Source: DASPNH01 sp035626675 (GTDB lineage: Bacteria; Desulfobacterota; Binatia; UBA1149; CAITLU01). From it: 64,000 bases of DNA. A model generated the notes under the pieces. It saw only the letters and a list, made by a program, of their open reading frames with translations, ran no database searches and had not been told where the DNA came from. Location of the stretch: contig DASPNH010000210.1 of assembly GCA_035626675.1 (NCBI GenBank), positions 5,488 to 69,487 on the forward strand, given 5' to 3'. Each line of letters starts with the position of its first letter. Position 1 is the stretch's first letter. The position numbers were made by a program, and so were the translations under genes. Of the stretch, positions 25,970 to 36,073 are shown piece after piece.

Positions 25970-28042
25970 ATGCGGGCTCTGGGTCTGTTGGCGTCGGTTG
26001 CCATGCTGGCGAGCTTCGTGTGCCCGGCCGGTGCGGCCGAGGACTCGGCCGATCTCGGCCGGATCCTGATCACGGCCACGCGCACACCGCTTTCCAGCCT
26101 GGAAACTCCGTACTCGACGAGCCAGGTGGACGAGAGCGAGATCGAGCGCCGGCTCGATCGCACCGTTCCGGAGGCCTTTCGCTTCACGCCCGGCGTGATG
26201 GTGCAGAAGACGGCCTATGGCCAGGGCTCGCCCTTCCTGCGCGGGTTTACCGGCTTCCGCACGCTCTATCTCATCGACGGAATACGCCTGAACAACTCGG
26301 TGTTCCGCGAGGGCGCCAACCAGTACTGGGCAACCGTGGACCCGCTCTCGCTGGAGGCCATGGAGCTGGTCAAGGGGCCGAGCTCGGTGCTGTACGGGTC
26401 CGACGCCATCGGCGGCACGGTGCAGGCCTTCACGCGCGGGCCGAGCGGTTACGGCGAAGGTTTCGGCAAGGCCGTGCGCCTCTACTACCGCGGAGCCAGC
26501 GCCGAGAGCTCGATGACGGTGCATGGCGAGGGCTCGGCGACCTGGGGAGAGCGCGCCGGCTTCTACATCGACGGCAGCTACCGCGACTTCGACGATCTGC
26601 AGATCGGCTCGGGCACCCAGCGCAACGCGGGCTACGACGACTACGGCGGCAGCGCCAAGCTCGAATACTTCCTGGCGCCCAAGCTCGTCCTGACGGCGGC
26701 GCGCCAGACGGTGCGCCAGGACAACGTGCCGCGCACGCATTCGACGTTCTTCGCCAAGTCCTTCGCGGGCTCGGTGCCCGGAACCGATCTCCAGCGCGAC
26801 CTCGATCAGGAACGCGACCTGACCTACGTGCAGCTTCGCGGCCAGAGCATGGGAGGCTGGGTAGACTCGATGCAGCTCAGCATGTCGTGGCACGACCAGT
26901 CCGAGGTCGAGGACCGCACGCGCAGCAACGGCTCGCGCCGCGAGCAGGGCTTCGACGTCGACACGATGGGACTGTGGGCGGCACTGACCAGCAACACGTG
27001 GGCGGGCAACTGGTCGTACGGGTTCGAGTACTACCGCGACTGGGTCGACTCGTTCTCCACCGCCAACACGATCCAGGGGCCGATCGCCGACAATGCCAGC
27101 TACGACCTGTTCGGCCTGTACCTGCAGAACGAGCTGGCGCTCGGCGAGCGCTTCACGGTCATCGGCGGCGGTCGCTTCTCGTACGCGGCAGTGGAGTCCA
27201 ACAAGGTTTTCGATCCGGCAACGGGTCTTCCCACGTCGATCGACGACGACTGGAGCCATGGGACCGGCAGCCTGCGTCTGCTGTTCCGTGCCATTCCCGA
27301 GCACTGGAACTTCTTTGCCGGCGTCTCGCAGGGATTTCGCGCGCCCAACCTCTCCGACCTCACGCGACTGGACAGTGCGCGCAGTGGCGAGCTCGAGATT
27401 CCATCGCCCGGCCTGGATCCGGAGGAGTATCTCTCGTTCGAAGTGGGGACCAAGGCCACCTACGGCGGCGCCGGCTTCCAGGGCGCGTACTTCTACACCG
27501 ACATCACCGACATGATCGTGCGCACGCCTACCGGCAATACCGTGGGCACCGACTTCGAAGTCACCAAGACCAACGTCGGCGACGGCTATGTGCACGGCGT
27601 CGAGTTGGCGGCGGATTATTCGTTTCTCGAGCAGCTGCGACTTTGGGGAGCGTTCACGTGGATGGACGGCGAGGTGGAATCGTTCGCGACGTCGGCGCCG
27701 GTGGTGACCAAGGAGCCGCTGGATCGTCTGATGCCGGTCACCACCGTGCTGGGGCTGCGCTGGCAGAAGGCGTCGCTGCCGGTTTGGGCCGAGGGGATCT
27801 TCACGTTCGCGCAGGAGCAGCACCGTCTGTCGCCCGGCGATGCTGCCGACACGCAGCGCATTCCGCCCGGGGGAACGCCGGGCTATGAAGTGCTCTCGTT
27901 CTACGGTGGATGGAACGTCAACGATCACGTCGCGCTGACCGCCGCGGTCGAGAACGTGACCGACGAGAACTACCGAATCCACGGCTCGGGAAGCAACGAG
28001 CCCGGCGTCAACTTCGTCATCGGCATCGACAACCGCTACTGA
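25970..28042 (+). CDS. TonB-dependent outer-membrane receptor
   Basis: A 690-residue receptor. Start at the ATG behind AGAGGAAAC. Signal peptide 1-22 (CPAGAAE). A TonB-box-like ITATRTP lies at about 33-39. The plug domain (about 45-160) shows TPGVMVQKTAYGQGSPFLRG, LYLIDGIRLN, VKGPSSVLYGSDAIGGTVQ, and a 22-strand barrel follows. The C-terminal region reads AAVENVTDENYRIHG and ends in NRY. The sequence resembles receptors for siderophores, cobalamin or heme, but no specificity residue can be assigned. It is divergent from the SET operon and isolated on its strand, followed 5 bases after its stop by repeat locus 5. Confidence 0.95.
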   Translation: MRALGLLASVAMLASFVCPAGAAEDSADLGRILITATRTPLSSLETPYSTSQVDESEIERRLDRTVPEAFRFTPGVMVQKTAYGQGSPFLRGFTGFRTLYLIDGIRLNNSVFREGANQYWATVDPLSLEAMELVKGPSSVLYGSDAIGGTVQAFTRGPSGYGEGFGKAVRLYYRGASAESSMTVHGEGSATWGERAGFYIDGSYRDFDDLQIGSGTQRNAGYDDYGGSAKLEYFLAPKLVLTAARQTVRQDNVPRTHSTFFAKSFAGSVPGTDLQRDLDQERDLTYVQLRGQSMGGWVDSMQLSMSWHDQSEVEDRTRSNGSRREQGFDVDTMGLWAALTSNTWAGNWSYGFEYYRDWVDSFSTANTIQGPIADNASYDLFGLYLQNELALGERFTVIGGGRFSYAAVESNKVFDPATGLPTSIDDDWSHGTGSLRLLFRAIPEHWNFFAGVSQGFRAPNLSDLTRLDSARSGELEIPSPGLDPEEYLSFEVGTKATYGGAGFQGAYFYTDITDMIVRTPTGNTVGTDFEVTKTNVGDGYVHGVELAADYSFLEQLRLWGAFTWMDGEVESFATSAPVVTKEPLDRLMPVTTVLGLRWQKASLPVWAEGIFTFAQEQHRLSPGDAADTQRIPPGGTPGYEVLSFYGGWNVNDHVALTAAVENVTDENYRIHGSGSNEPGVNFVIGIDNRY

Positions 28043-28047
28043 ATCGG

Positions 28048-28093
28048 GAAAAGGGGTCGCGCACCTTTTGGGAAAGGTGCCTGACCCCTTTTC
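28048..28093. repeat. GGGGTCAG palindrome, locus 5
   Basis: GAAAAGGGGTC opens and GACCCCTTTTC closes the element, with an inner GCACCTTTT/AAAGGTGC pair. It fills most of the 66-base gap between the TonB receptor and acyl-CoA dehydrogenase genes and could act as a terminator or processing hairpin. Confidence 0.92.
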
Positions 28094-28108
28094 TCGCAGG
28101 AGCAGCGT

Positions 28109-29317
28109 ATGGACTTCGAGCACTCCTCACGGGCACGAGACTACATCGCCCAGGTCGATCGCTTCGTTCGCGAGCGCGTCGTCCCTTCCGAGCAGACCTA
28201 CCTCGACCAGCTCGCTCGCACCGATGACTGGAAGAAGTGGCGCATCCCGCCGGTTCTCGAAGAGCTCGAGACCGAGGCGAAGTCGCTAGGCCTGTGGAAC
28301 CTTTTCCTGCCGGAGAGCGAATACGGCGCCGGGCTGGACAACCGCGACTACGCCCCTGTCGCCGAGGTGACGGGCCGCAGCTTCCTGGCGCCCGAGGTCT
28401 TCAACTGCAGCGCGCCCGACACGGGCAACGCCGAAGTGCTCGTGCGCTACGGCAGCGAGGAGCAGAAGGAGCGCTGGCTGAAGCCGCTGCTGGACGGTCG
28501 CATTCGCTCCGCCTTCGCGATGACCGAGCCGGCGGTGGCCTCGAGCGACGCCACCAACATGAAGGCCACGTGCGAGATCGACGGCGACGAAATCGTGCTG
28601 AACGGTCGGAAGTGGTGGACGAGCGGCCTCGGCGACCCCCGCTGCGCGTTCCTGATCTTCATGGGCGTTACCGATCCGAACGCGGAGCGGCATCAGCGCC
28701 ACTCCATGGTCATCGTTCCCACCGACACGGCCAACCTGAGGGTGCTTCGGATGCTGCCGGTCTTCGGACACCTCGATGAGCCGCACGGCCACGGCGAGGT
28801 GCTCTTCGACAACGTCCGCGTGCCGCGCGCCAACTTCATTGCCGGGCCCGGTCGCGGTTTCGAGATCGCACAGGGACGGCTCGGCCCCGGCCGCATCCAT
28901 CACTGCATGCGTGCCATCGGAGGCGCCGAGCGTGCTCTGGAGCGGCTGTGCCGGCGAGCGGTCGGGCGCGTTGCGTTCGGCAAGCCGCTGGCCAACCTCG
29001 GCGGCAACCGCGACATCATCGCCAACTGCCGCATCGCCATCGATCAGGCGCGCCTGCTCACGCTCAAGGCCGCCTGGGCGCTGGATACGATGGGAACGAT
29101 GGGCGCGCTCACCGACATCTCGGCCATCAAGGTGGTCGCGCCCAACGTCCTGCAGATGGTCACCGACGCAGCGATCCAGATCCACGGCGGCGAAGGCATG
29201 GCCGACCCCGAGCTCTCGCGCTTGATGGGCACCGCCCGCGCCCTGCGCATCGCCGACGGCCCCGACGAAGTCCACCGCGGCCTGGTAGCCCGCCTGGAAC
29301 TCCTCAAATACCAATGA
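28109..29317 (+). CDS. Acyl-CoA dehydrogenase
   Basis: A 402-residue FAD-dependent acyl-CoA dehydrogenase. AMTEPAVASSDATNMKATCE is the flavin-binding loop and NGRKWWTSG the following beta strand. The C-terminal domain carries ALERLCRRAVGRVAFGKPL, and IHGGEGMADPELSRLMGTAR ends in the usual RIADGPDEVHRG. It resembles the ACAD10/11-like subgroup that lacks the short-chain ACAD signature. It should oxidise a 2,3-saturated acyl-CoA and reduce ETF (17726-19459). The substrate is not predictable. The ribosome site is AGGAG at about 28097. Confidence 0.95.
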   Translation: MDFEHSSRARDYIAQVDRFVRERVVPSEQTYLDQLARTDDWKKWRIPPVLEELETEAKSLGLWNLFLPESEYGAGLDNRDYAPVAEVTGRSFLAPEVFNCSAPDTGNAEVLVRYGSEEQKERWLKPLLDGRIRSAFAMTEPAVASSDATNMKATCEIDGDEIVLNGRKWWTSGLGDPRCAFLIFMGVTDPNAERHQRHSMVIVPTDTANLRVLRMLPVFGHLDEPHGHGEVLFDNVRVPRANFIAGPGRGFEIAQGRLGPGRIHHCMRAIGGAERALERLCRRAVGRVAFGKPLANLGGNRDIIANCRIAIDQARLLTLKAAWALDTMGTMGALTDISAIKVVAPNVLQMVTDAAIQIHGGEGMADPELSRLMGTARALRIADGPDEVHRGLVARLELLKYQ

Positions 29318-29319
29318 AC

Positions 29320-29362
29320 GGGGTCAGGTACTGAAAACACGGTTTTGGGGTCAGGTACTGAA
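29320..29362. repeat. GGGGTCAGGTACTG repeat, locus 6
   Basis: Two direct copies of GGGGTCAGGTACTGAA (29320-29335 and 29347-29362) flank an AAAAC/GGTTTT inverted pair, starting 2 bases after the acyl-CoA dehydrogenase stop. The same unit recurs at loci 7, 9 and 10. Confidence 0.92.
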
Positions 29363-29424
29363 TTCCGCTCGCGCCCCTGCCACCGCATCGCGTCGACCGC
29401 AACGCCGCATCCCTTTACGGCCGC

Positions 29425-30246
29425 TCATCTCCCAGCCCGCGTCGCCGCCTCGCCCGCCGACGTCTGCCGCTCCGACCGCCGCCCCACCTGCTTGCGCAGA
29501 TCCTGCAGGCCGAGAAGAAACGCGCCGATTACGACGACCGCGATCACCCACACTCCGCCGTCGGCAAAGATGTACGGATGCGCCTGACGAAGGCCCCACG
29601 CCGCCAGCAGTCCTAGCACGAGCCCGATCGGCCGCAGCTCCGAGAGCACGAGGCGATTGCGCCCCGTCACGATCGCGCCGAACGGCACGAACGAGCTCCT
29701 CTCCACGTACGGCCCGTGAAGAGGAGGGTTGCGCGCCCGCAGCTTGGCGTCCTGATGGATGCTGCCAAGCACGGCAATCACGGAAAGGCCGGCGAAGAAG
29801 ATCGTCCCGGTCATGCGTGTGGCCAGGAATGCGTGCGCGAGATTCGTCATCGCCAGCCCGACCATGAACGGATGTCGCGTGATGCGTTCGAGCCCGCGCG
29901 GCTCCGGCTTCTTTCCGGCCGAGCTCAGGTAATAGGCCGAGGTCGGGTAGTCGAACAGCGAACCGACCAGCAGCACGATACCGAGCGTCGCAACTACGAT
30001 CAGAGGCCAGCGCAGCACCGGATCCGCGCCGAGAGCGAGCCCTGCCGGGCCCTGGGTGCCAACGACCGAGTAGTTGTATGCCAGCAGACTGAACATGACG
30101 GTGGCCACCGCCGAGAACAGCATCGTGAAACCGAACGCGCCCAGGCGCGCGACGAGCGGACCGCGTACCGCAGCAGTGGCCATGACGATGTGGGTGGAGC
30201 CGAAGAGTACGAGGGTGAGGATGACGCTGAGAACGGGATCCATCAT
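29425..30246 (-). CDS. NnrU-type multi-span membrane protein
   Basis: A 273-residue integral membrane protein with about seven hydrophobic segments. Blocks such as LFGSTHIVMATAAVRGPLV, FDYPTSAYYLS, RGLERITRHPFMVGLAMTNLAH and SIHQDAKLRA match the NnrU/isoprenylcysteine-methyltransferase-like family, whose members are linked to nitrogen-oxide respiration or heme-related functions with no settled activity. The ATGATG start behind AAGGAGAACCAA overlaps the upstream regulator stop, so the two genes are translationally coupled. The N-terminal frame extension seen in longer calls runs through the regulator and is not real. Confidence 0.85.
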   Translation of the reverse strand: MMDPVLSVILTLVLFGSTHIVMATAAVRGPLVARLGAFGFTMLFSAVATVMFSLLAYNYSVVGTQGPAGLALGADPVLRWPLIVVATLGIVLLVGSLFDYPTSAYYLSSAGKKPEPRGLERITRHPFMVGLAMTNLAHAFLATRMTGTIFFAGLSVIAVLGSIHQDAKLRARNPPLHGPYVERSSFVPFGAIVTGRNRLVLSELRPIGLVLGLLAAWGLRQAHPYIFADGGVWVIAVVVIGAFLLGLQDLRKQVGRRSERQTSAGEAATRAGR

Positions 30247-30872
30247 TTGGTTCTCCTTGTAGAGGGGGGCGGCTTGGAGCGCTTGCCACCGGTGCCTGCC
30301 GGCGAGCCTTCCGCTCCGGCATCCGGCCCGCCGGCACGGACGGCAGCGGCGCCTTTGGCGCCCGCTCCCATCGCTGCCGCTGCTCCTGCGAAGAGCGGCG
30401 GCGGAAAGGGGCTGCCCGGTGCGAGCATCCCCGCGGTCGCATCCATGATGCGAAAGAACGTCTCGAGCGTATCCAGACGCTGCTTGATGAACGCCTCCTG
30501 CTCGGGCGTGACCGGCTCGTCGATGGCGCGCGTTTCCTGGATCGTCGTCAGCACCTGACGCATGTTCCATCGAAAGCGGCGCTCCATGATCTCCTGCATC
30601 ACGCGCACCAGATCGGTTGCGGCCTGGTAGTGGTCGCGGCGCGAGCCGGGGATGCGCACGAGCCGCACCAGGTGCCAGTCGGTCAGGCCGCGAATGTTGA
30701 TCGAGATGTTGCTCTTGCTCTGGCCGAGCCGCAGCGCGATGTCCTCCAGCGCCAACGGCTCGGGCTCCAGGTAGAGCAGGCCGAAAATGCGCCCCTGAAG
30801 CGCGTTCAGGACGCCCGAAGTTGCCGCCGAAGCCCCGATCCCATCGACGAAAATTGCCGTCTTCCGTTCCAT
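30243..30872 (-). CDS. GbsR/MarR-type winged-helix regulator
   Basis: A 209-residue regulator. Start at the ATG behind GGAGG (about 30878). Residues about 15-95 form a winged helix (RIFGLLYLEPEPLALEDIALRLGQSKSNISINIRGLTDWHLVRLVR), a layout seen in GbsR-family regulators that bind as dimers through a long C-terminal helix (about 95-155). The last 55 residues are low-complexity Gly/Ala/Pro/Lys and probably disordered. It precedes and overlaps the NnrU-type gene. Three ACGTT boxes directly upstream (30899-30931) are likely its operator, giving autoregulation. The ligand is unknown. Confidence 0.85.
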   Translation of the reverse strand: MERKTAIFVDGIGASAATSGVLNALQGRIFGLLYLEPEPLALEDIALRLGQSKSNISINIRGLTDWHLVRLVRIPGSRRDHYQAATDLVRVMQEIMERRFRWNMRQVLTTIQETRAIDEPVTPEQEAFIKQRLDTLETFFRIMDATAGMLAPGSPFPPPLFAGAAAAMGAGAKGAAAVRAGGPDAGAEGSPAGTGGKRSKPPPSTRRTK

Positions 30873-30898
30873 GCACGCCTCCGCCACACAACAGCCTG

Positions 30899-30931
30899 TA
30901 CGTTATGAACGTTTAGATAATTTTGTACGTT
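30899..30931 (-). promoter_or_regulatory. Candidate operator: three ACGTT boxes in an A+T-rich island
   Basis: TACGTT (30899), AACGTT (30908) and TACGTT (30926) are spaced 9 and 18 bases apart. The first two also form ACGTT-ATG-AACGT, a perfect inverted repeat. This is one of the few A+T-rich stretches in the window and lies just upstream of the GbsR-like gene, so self-binding is likely. The regulator's exact site and the promoter elements are not resolved. Confidence 0.5.
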
Positions 30932-31110
30932 GCGTCAACACGAGTCGCAAAAATTCTCGGTCCGCCGACTGGACCAGCCTCCCCCAGGTACGAGCGAACG
31001 AAGGGCGACCGCGCCGGTCTTCGGCGCAGCTACTTCCTGACCGGCGGATGGAGCGTCATCGTCGAAGCAGGTCGCAGAACGATGGCTGCGAACAACAAAA
31101 GGAGATTGTC

Positions 31111-31509
31111 ATGCGCAAGCGCCGACGAGACGGGATCACGAAATCATGGCTGGGAGCGCTATGGCTGGGCACGACGCTGCTGCTGGCTCCGGCGCGGGCG
31201 GAGGCAGAGCCGTCATTCTCGACGGCTGCGATCTTCTCCAATCTGACGGGCGTCACTCTCGCCATCTGTCATGCCTTCAACGTGAGCTCGAAGCCGGCCG
31301 AGATGACGGTCGAGATCGTCACCGACGTTGACGTCGTCCTTGCCAGCAACGGCCCTGCCACCGTCGAGCCGGGAGGCCGGATCGTCACGTTCGTCGCGAG
31401 CGCGTCCAACAGCTTCTGTCGGGTAAAGGGCCTGTCGGAAAAGAAGGCCACGGCAACTTTTGCTCACGTCAACGGCAACACGCCGGTGATGTGGACTTCG
31501 GTTCCGTAG
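31111..31509 (+). CDS. Small secreted protein of unknown function
   Basis: A 132-residue protein. Start at the ATG behind AAAAGGAGATTGTC. Signal peptide 1-30 (LGALWLGTTLLLAPARAEA). The mature part is a small beta-rich domain with two Cys residues (ICHAFNVSS and SFCRVKGLS) that could form a disulfide, and ends MWTSVP. I do not recognise a family. It stands alone between the GbsR/NnrU pair and the carboxylase genes. Confidence 0.75.
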   Translation: MRKRRRDGITKSWLGALWLGTTLLLAPARAEAEPSFSTAAIFSNLTGVTLAICHAFNVSSKPAEMTVEIVTDVDVVLASNGPATVEPGGRIVTFVASASNSFCRVKGLSEKKATATFAHVNGNTPVMWTSVP

Positions 31510-31568
31510 GGCGGACGCGCAGGCGCCACCGCCATGTTGCGGCTGCCATTCGGCGGTGGGACGCCGGC

Positions 31569-32069
31569 TCACGCGTCCGGCAGCTGCTCCAGCTTGACCA
31601 GCACGTCGCCGGGGCCGACCATGCCGCCGGTCTCGACGCGCAACTCCACGACGCGTGCGCGGTGCGTGGCGCGCACCGTCGTCTCCATTTTCATCGCTTC
31701 CAGCAGCAGCAGCGGCGCATCGGCTTCGACTTCGTCGCCGACGGCGACCAGCACCTGCAGCACCTTGCCGGGCATCGGCGAGCTGATCTCGGGAACGAAA
31801 TGCCCGGCGCCTGCCGCCTCGGCGGCAGCTTCCTCGCCGGGAACGAATTCGAAAACGTGTCCGGCGCTGCCCACGAAGACGTGGCCGCGCTCGGCGTCGT
31901 AGAGAACCCGATGCGTCCGTCCCGCGATGCTCAAGGTGACGTGGCGATCGTCGATGCAGACGTCGTCGAGCGCGACCTCGTCGTCGCCGATCCTGACGAT
32001 GCTCTTGCCGTCGCGCTCGGAAAGATCGAGCGCCAGCATCTGACTGCCGACGCGGAAGCGAAGCTCCAT
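31569..32069 (-). CDS. Biotin carboxyl carrier protein subunit (split MCC alpha C-terminal part)
   Basis: A 166-residue protein. The C-terminal 75 residues are a biotinyl domain with the attachment motif EAMKMET. The N-terminal 90 residues (MELRFRVGSQMLALDL onward) correspond to the BT linker domain that in methylcrotonyl- and propionyl-CoA carboxylases follows biotin carboxylase in the same chain. The start is 1 base past the biotin carboxylase stop, with GGGAGGG nearby. It works with the carboxylase (32071-33588) and carboxyltransferase (33729-35336) and needs biotin ligase from elsewhere. Confidence 0.9.
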   Translation of the reverse strand: MELRFRVGSQMLALDLSERDGKSIVRIGDDEVALDDVCIDDRHVTLSIAGRTHRVLYDAERGHVFVGSAGHVFEFVPGEEAAAEAAGAGHFVPEISSPMPGKVLQVLVAVGDEVEADAPLLLLEAMKMETTVRATHRARVVELRVETGGMVGPGDVLVKLEQLPDA

Positions 32070-32070
32070 C

Positions 32071-33588
<1,518 letters not shown>

Positions 33589-33728
33589 GGGGAAGCCCAT
33601 AGCCGTGGTATCGAGGATCGACAAGCTGTCGGTCGCTCCGGTCAGCTCCTGCACCGGATGGTGACGGCGTTGCGCTGCAACCGGGCTTCGAGAGCCGGCC
33701 TCGCGTGCCATGGCGGCAATTGCGGTGG

Positions 33729-35336
33729 CTACATCCGGAAGATGCCGAACCGCGTATCCTCCGGCGCGCGGTTGAACGACGCCGCCAGCGAAAGCGCCAG
33801 CACCTGGCGCGTCTCGAGCGGATCGATCACACCGTCGTCCCACAGTCGGGAGGTGCTGTAGTAGGGGCTGCCTTCGCGCTCGTACTTCTCGAGCACCGGC
33901 GCCTTGAAGCGCGCCTGCTCGTCCTCGGGCATCACTCGGCCTTCCTTCTCGTACTGCGCCAGCTTGACCTGCAGCAGGACCGAGGCCGCCTGCTCGCCGC
34001 CCATCACCGAGATGCGCGAGTTCGGCCACATGAACAGCAGCCGCGGCGAGTAGGCACGCCCGCACATGCCGTAGTTGCCGGCGCCGTTGCTGGCGCCGAT
34101 CAGGACGGTGAACTTGGGGACGCGCGTGGTGGCCACGGCCGTTACCATCTTGGCGCCGTCCTTGGCGATGCCCTTGGCCTCGTACTCGCGCCCGACGATG
34201 AAGCCGGTGATGTTCTGCAGGAACACGAGCGGAATATGTCGCTGCGAGCACACCTCGATGAAGTGCGTGGCCTTGAGCGCCGACTCCGAGAACAGCACGC
34301 CATTGTTGGCGACGATGCCCACCGGGTAGCCGTGGATGCGCGCGAAGCCGCACACGATCGTCGGTCCGTAGCGGGCCTTGAACTCGTGGAAGTAGCTGCC
34401 GTCGACGATGCGCGCGATGACTTCGCGGACGTCGTAGGCGCGCCGGTTGTCGGGCGGCACGATGCCGTAGATCTCGGCCGGATCGTAGTAGGGCTCTTCG
34501 GGAGCGCTCATCTCGAGCGGGCACGAGCCCGAGGGCGGCAGGCTCTCGAAGATCTGCCGAGCGATGCGGATGGCGTCGGAGTCGTCGTCGGCCAGATGAT
34601 CGGAGACGCCCGAGGTCCCTGTATGCACGTAGCCGCCGCCCAGATCCTCGGCCGTCACTTCCTCGCCGGTTGCGGCCTTGACCAGGGGCGGACCGGCCAG
34701 AAAGATCGTGCCCTGTTCCTTGACGATGACGGTCTCGTCGCACATCGCCGGGACGTAGGCGCCGCCCGCCGTGCACGAGCCCATCACCACGGCCACCTGC
34801 GGAATGCCGAGCGCGCTCATATTGGCCTGGTTGAAGAAGATGCGCCCGAAATGCTCCTTGTCGGGAAACACGTCGTCCTGCATGGGCAGGAACGCGCCGC
34901 CGGAGTCGACGAGGTAGACGCAGGGCAGGCGATTCTCGAGCGCGACTTCCTGCGCGCGCAGGTGCTTCTTCACCGTCATCGGGAAGTAGGTGCCGCCCTT
35001 GACCGTGGCGTCGTTGGCAATGACTACCGCGCGCCGGCCGTGCACGGTCCCGATGCCGGTGACGATGCTCGCCGCTGGCGCCTGCCCCTCGTACAGGCCG
35101 TGCGCGGCCAGCGGCGACAGCTCCAGAAACGGCGATCCGGGATCGAGCAGGCGCTCGACACGCTCGCGCGGCAGCAGCTTGCCGCGACTGGTATGCAGCT
35201 TGCGCGCCGATTCCGGCCCGCCGAGCCGCGCCTGGCCGATGCGCTCGCGCAGCTCGGCGGCCATCTGCTGCATGCGCGCCGCGTTCTCGCGGAACTCGAC
35301 CGAAGAGGTCCGAACCTGACTGCTCAGACGTTTCAT
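33729..35336 (-). CDS. Methylcrotonyl-CoA carboxylase-type carboxyltransferase (beta) subunit
   Basis: A 535-residue carboxyltransferase, the usual length for MCC beta. Signature stretches are KHLRAQEVALENRLPCVYLVDSGGAFLP, MGSCTAGGAYVPAMCDE, FLAGPPLVKAATGE and FLQNITGFIVGREYEAKGIAKDG. These fit methylcrotonyl-CoA carboxylase (leucine catabolism); geranyl-CoA carboxylase is an alternative. The ATG at 35336 overlaps the HAD stop as ATGA. No isovaleryl-CoA dehydrogenase, 3-methylglutaconyl-CoA hydratase or HMG-CoA lyase is in the window. Confidence 0.92.
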   Translation of the reverse strand: MKRLSSQVRTSSVEFRENAARMQQMAAELRERIGQARLGGPESARKLHTSRGKLLPRERVERLLDPGSPFLELSPLAAHGLYEGQAPAASIVTGIGTVHGRRAVVIANDATVKGGTYFPMTVKKHLRAQEVALENRLPCVYLVDSGGAFLPMQDDVFPDKEHFGRIFFNQANMSALGIPQVAVVMGSCTAGGAYVPAMCDETVIVKEQGTIFLAGPPLVKAATGEEVTAEDLGGGYVHTGTSGVSDHLADDDSDAIRIARQIFESLPPSGSCPLEMSAPEEPYYDPAEIYGIVPPDNRRAYDVREVIARIVDGSYFHEFKARYGPTIVCGFARIHGYPVGIVANNGVLFSESALKATHFIEVCSQRHIPLVFLQNITGFIVGREYEAKGIAKDGAKMVTAVATTRVPKFTVLIGASNGAGNYGMCGRAYSPRLLFMWPNSRISVMGGEQAASVLLQVKLAQYEKEGRVMPEDEQARFKAPVLEKYEREGSPYYSTSRLWDDGVIDPLETRQVLALSLAASFNRAPEDTRFGIFRM

Positions 35337-36025
35337 CGTGGATGCGACGGCCTCCTGCGATCGTCGCCGCCGGCCAGGGCCGTCAGCACCGGGACTACCT
35401 CCTCGGGCTCGGTGAACAGCAGCGTCTTCCAACCCAGCGCGCGCGCCGCCTTGAGATTCTGTCCGATGTCGTCGACGAAGAAGATCTTCGAATGCGCAAC
35501 GCCGAGGCGCTCGGCCGTGATCTCGTAGATGCGTGGCTCGGGCTTGCGCGCGCCGACGGCGCTGGAGTCGATGACGACGTCGAACAGGGCCGGGATGTCG
35601 AGCAGGCCCTGCCAGTCCTGGCGCCACTCGACGATGTTGTTGGTCAGCAGCGCGGTCGGCATGCGGCGCCGGATTCTGGCCACCAGATCGACGATGTCCG
35701 AGCGCAGCCGCATCTTCTGCGCCATCGGCTCGGGATCGCCCATGAACGCCGCAGCGGTGGCAGCATCGACGTTGCCGCCGGCGTTCTGCACTTCCTGGCG
35801 CAGCTCCTCGACGAAAGTCTGGTAGCTCACCTGGCCGCGCTCGAGCTCGGCCCAACGGCCGTTGTTGCCGAAGATGCGCCGCCGCAGCGGCTTCCATACC
35901 TCTTCGGTCAATCCGCACTTCAGGCCGAAGGCGACGACCTCGCGTGGTCCGCCGGCGATCAGTACGCCGCCGTAGTCGAAGACGGCCGCGTCGATGTCGG
36001 CTGGATCGAAGTCGAGCTCGGGCAT
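35333..36025 (-). CDS. HAD-superfamily hydrolase (subfamily IA)
   Basis: A 230-residue HAD protein. Motif I is FDYGGVL, where the usual second Asp (D-x-D) is Gly, as in the soluble-epoxide-hydrolase-like subgroup. Motif II is LLTNN, motif III a Lys in GARKPEPRIY, and motif IV FFVDDIGQN. The substrate is unknown; relatives act as phosphatases, and related HAD domains occur fused to acyl-CoA dehydrogenases. It is translationally coupled to the carboxyltransferase (ATGA overlap at 35333-35336). Confidence 0.88.
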   Translation of the reverse strand: MPELDFDPADIDAAVFDYGGVLIAGGPREVVAFGLKCGLTEEVWKPLRRRIFGNNGRWAELERGQVSYQTFVEELRQEVQNAGGNVDAATAAAFMGDPEPMAQKMRLRSDIVDLVARIRRRMPTALLTNNIVEWRQDWQGLLDIPALFDVVIDSSAVGARKPEPRIYEITAERLGVAHSKIFFVDDIGQNLKAARALGWKTLLFTEPEEVVPVLTALAGGDDRRRPSHPR

Positions 36026-36073
36026 GGCGGGGAGGTGTAATGGAAACTGCAGCCGGGGCCAAGAAACCGGTGT

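Noticed and set aside
25799..28123. 774-residue open frame on the minus strand
   Set aside because: Antisense to the TonB receptor gene. No motif and no start signal.
33705..35528. 607-residue open frame on the plus strand
   Set aside because: Antisense to the carboxyltransferase gene and made of His/Arg/Ala-rich shadow sequence.
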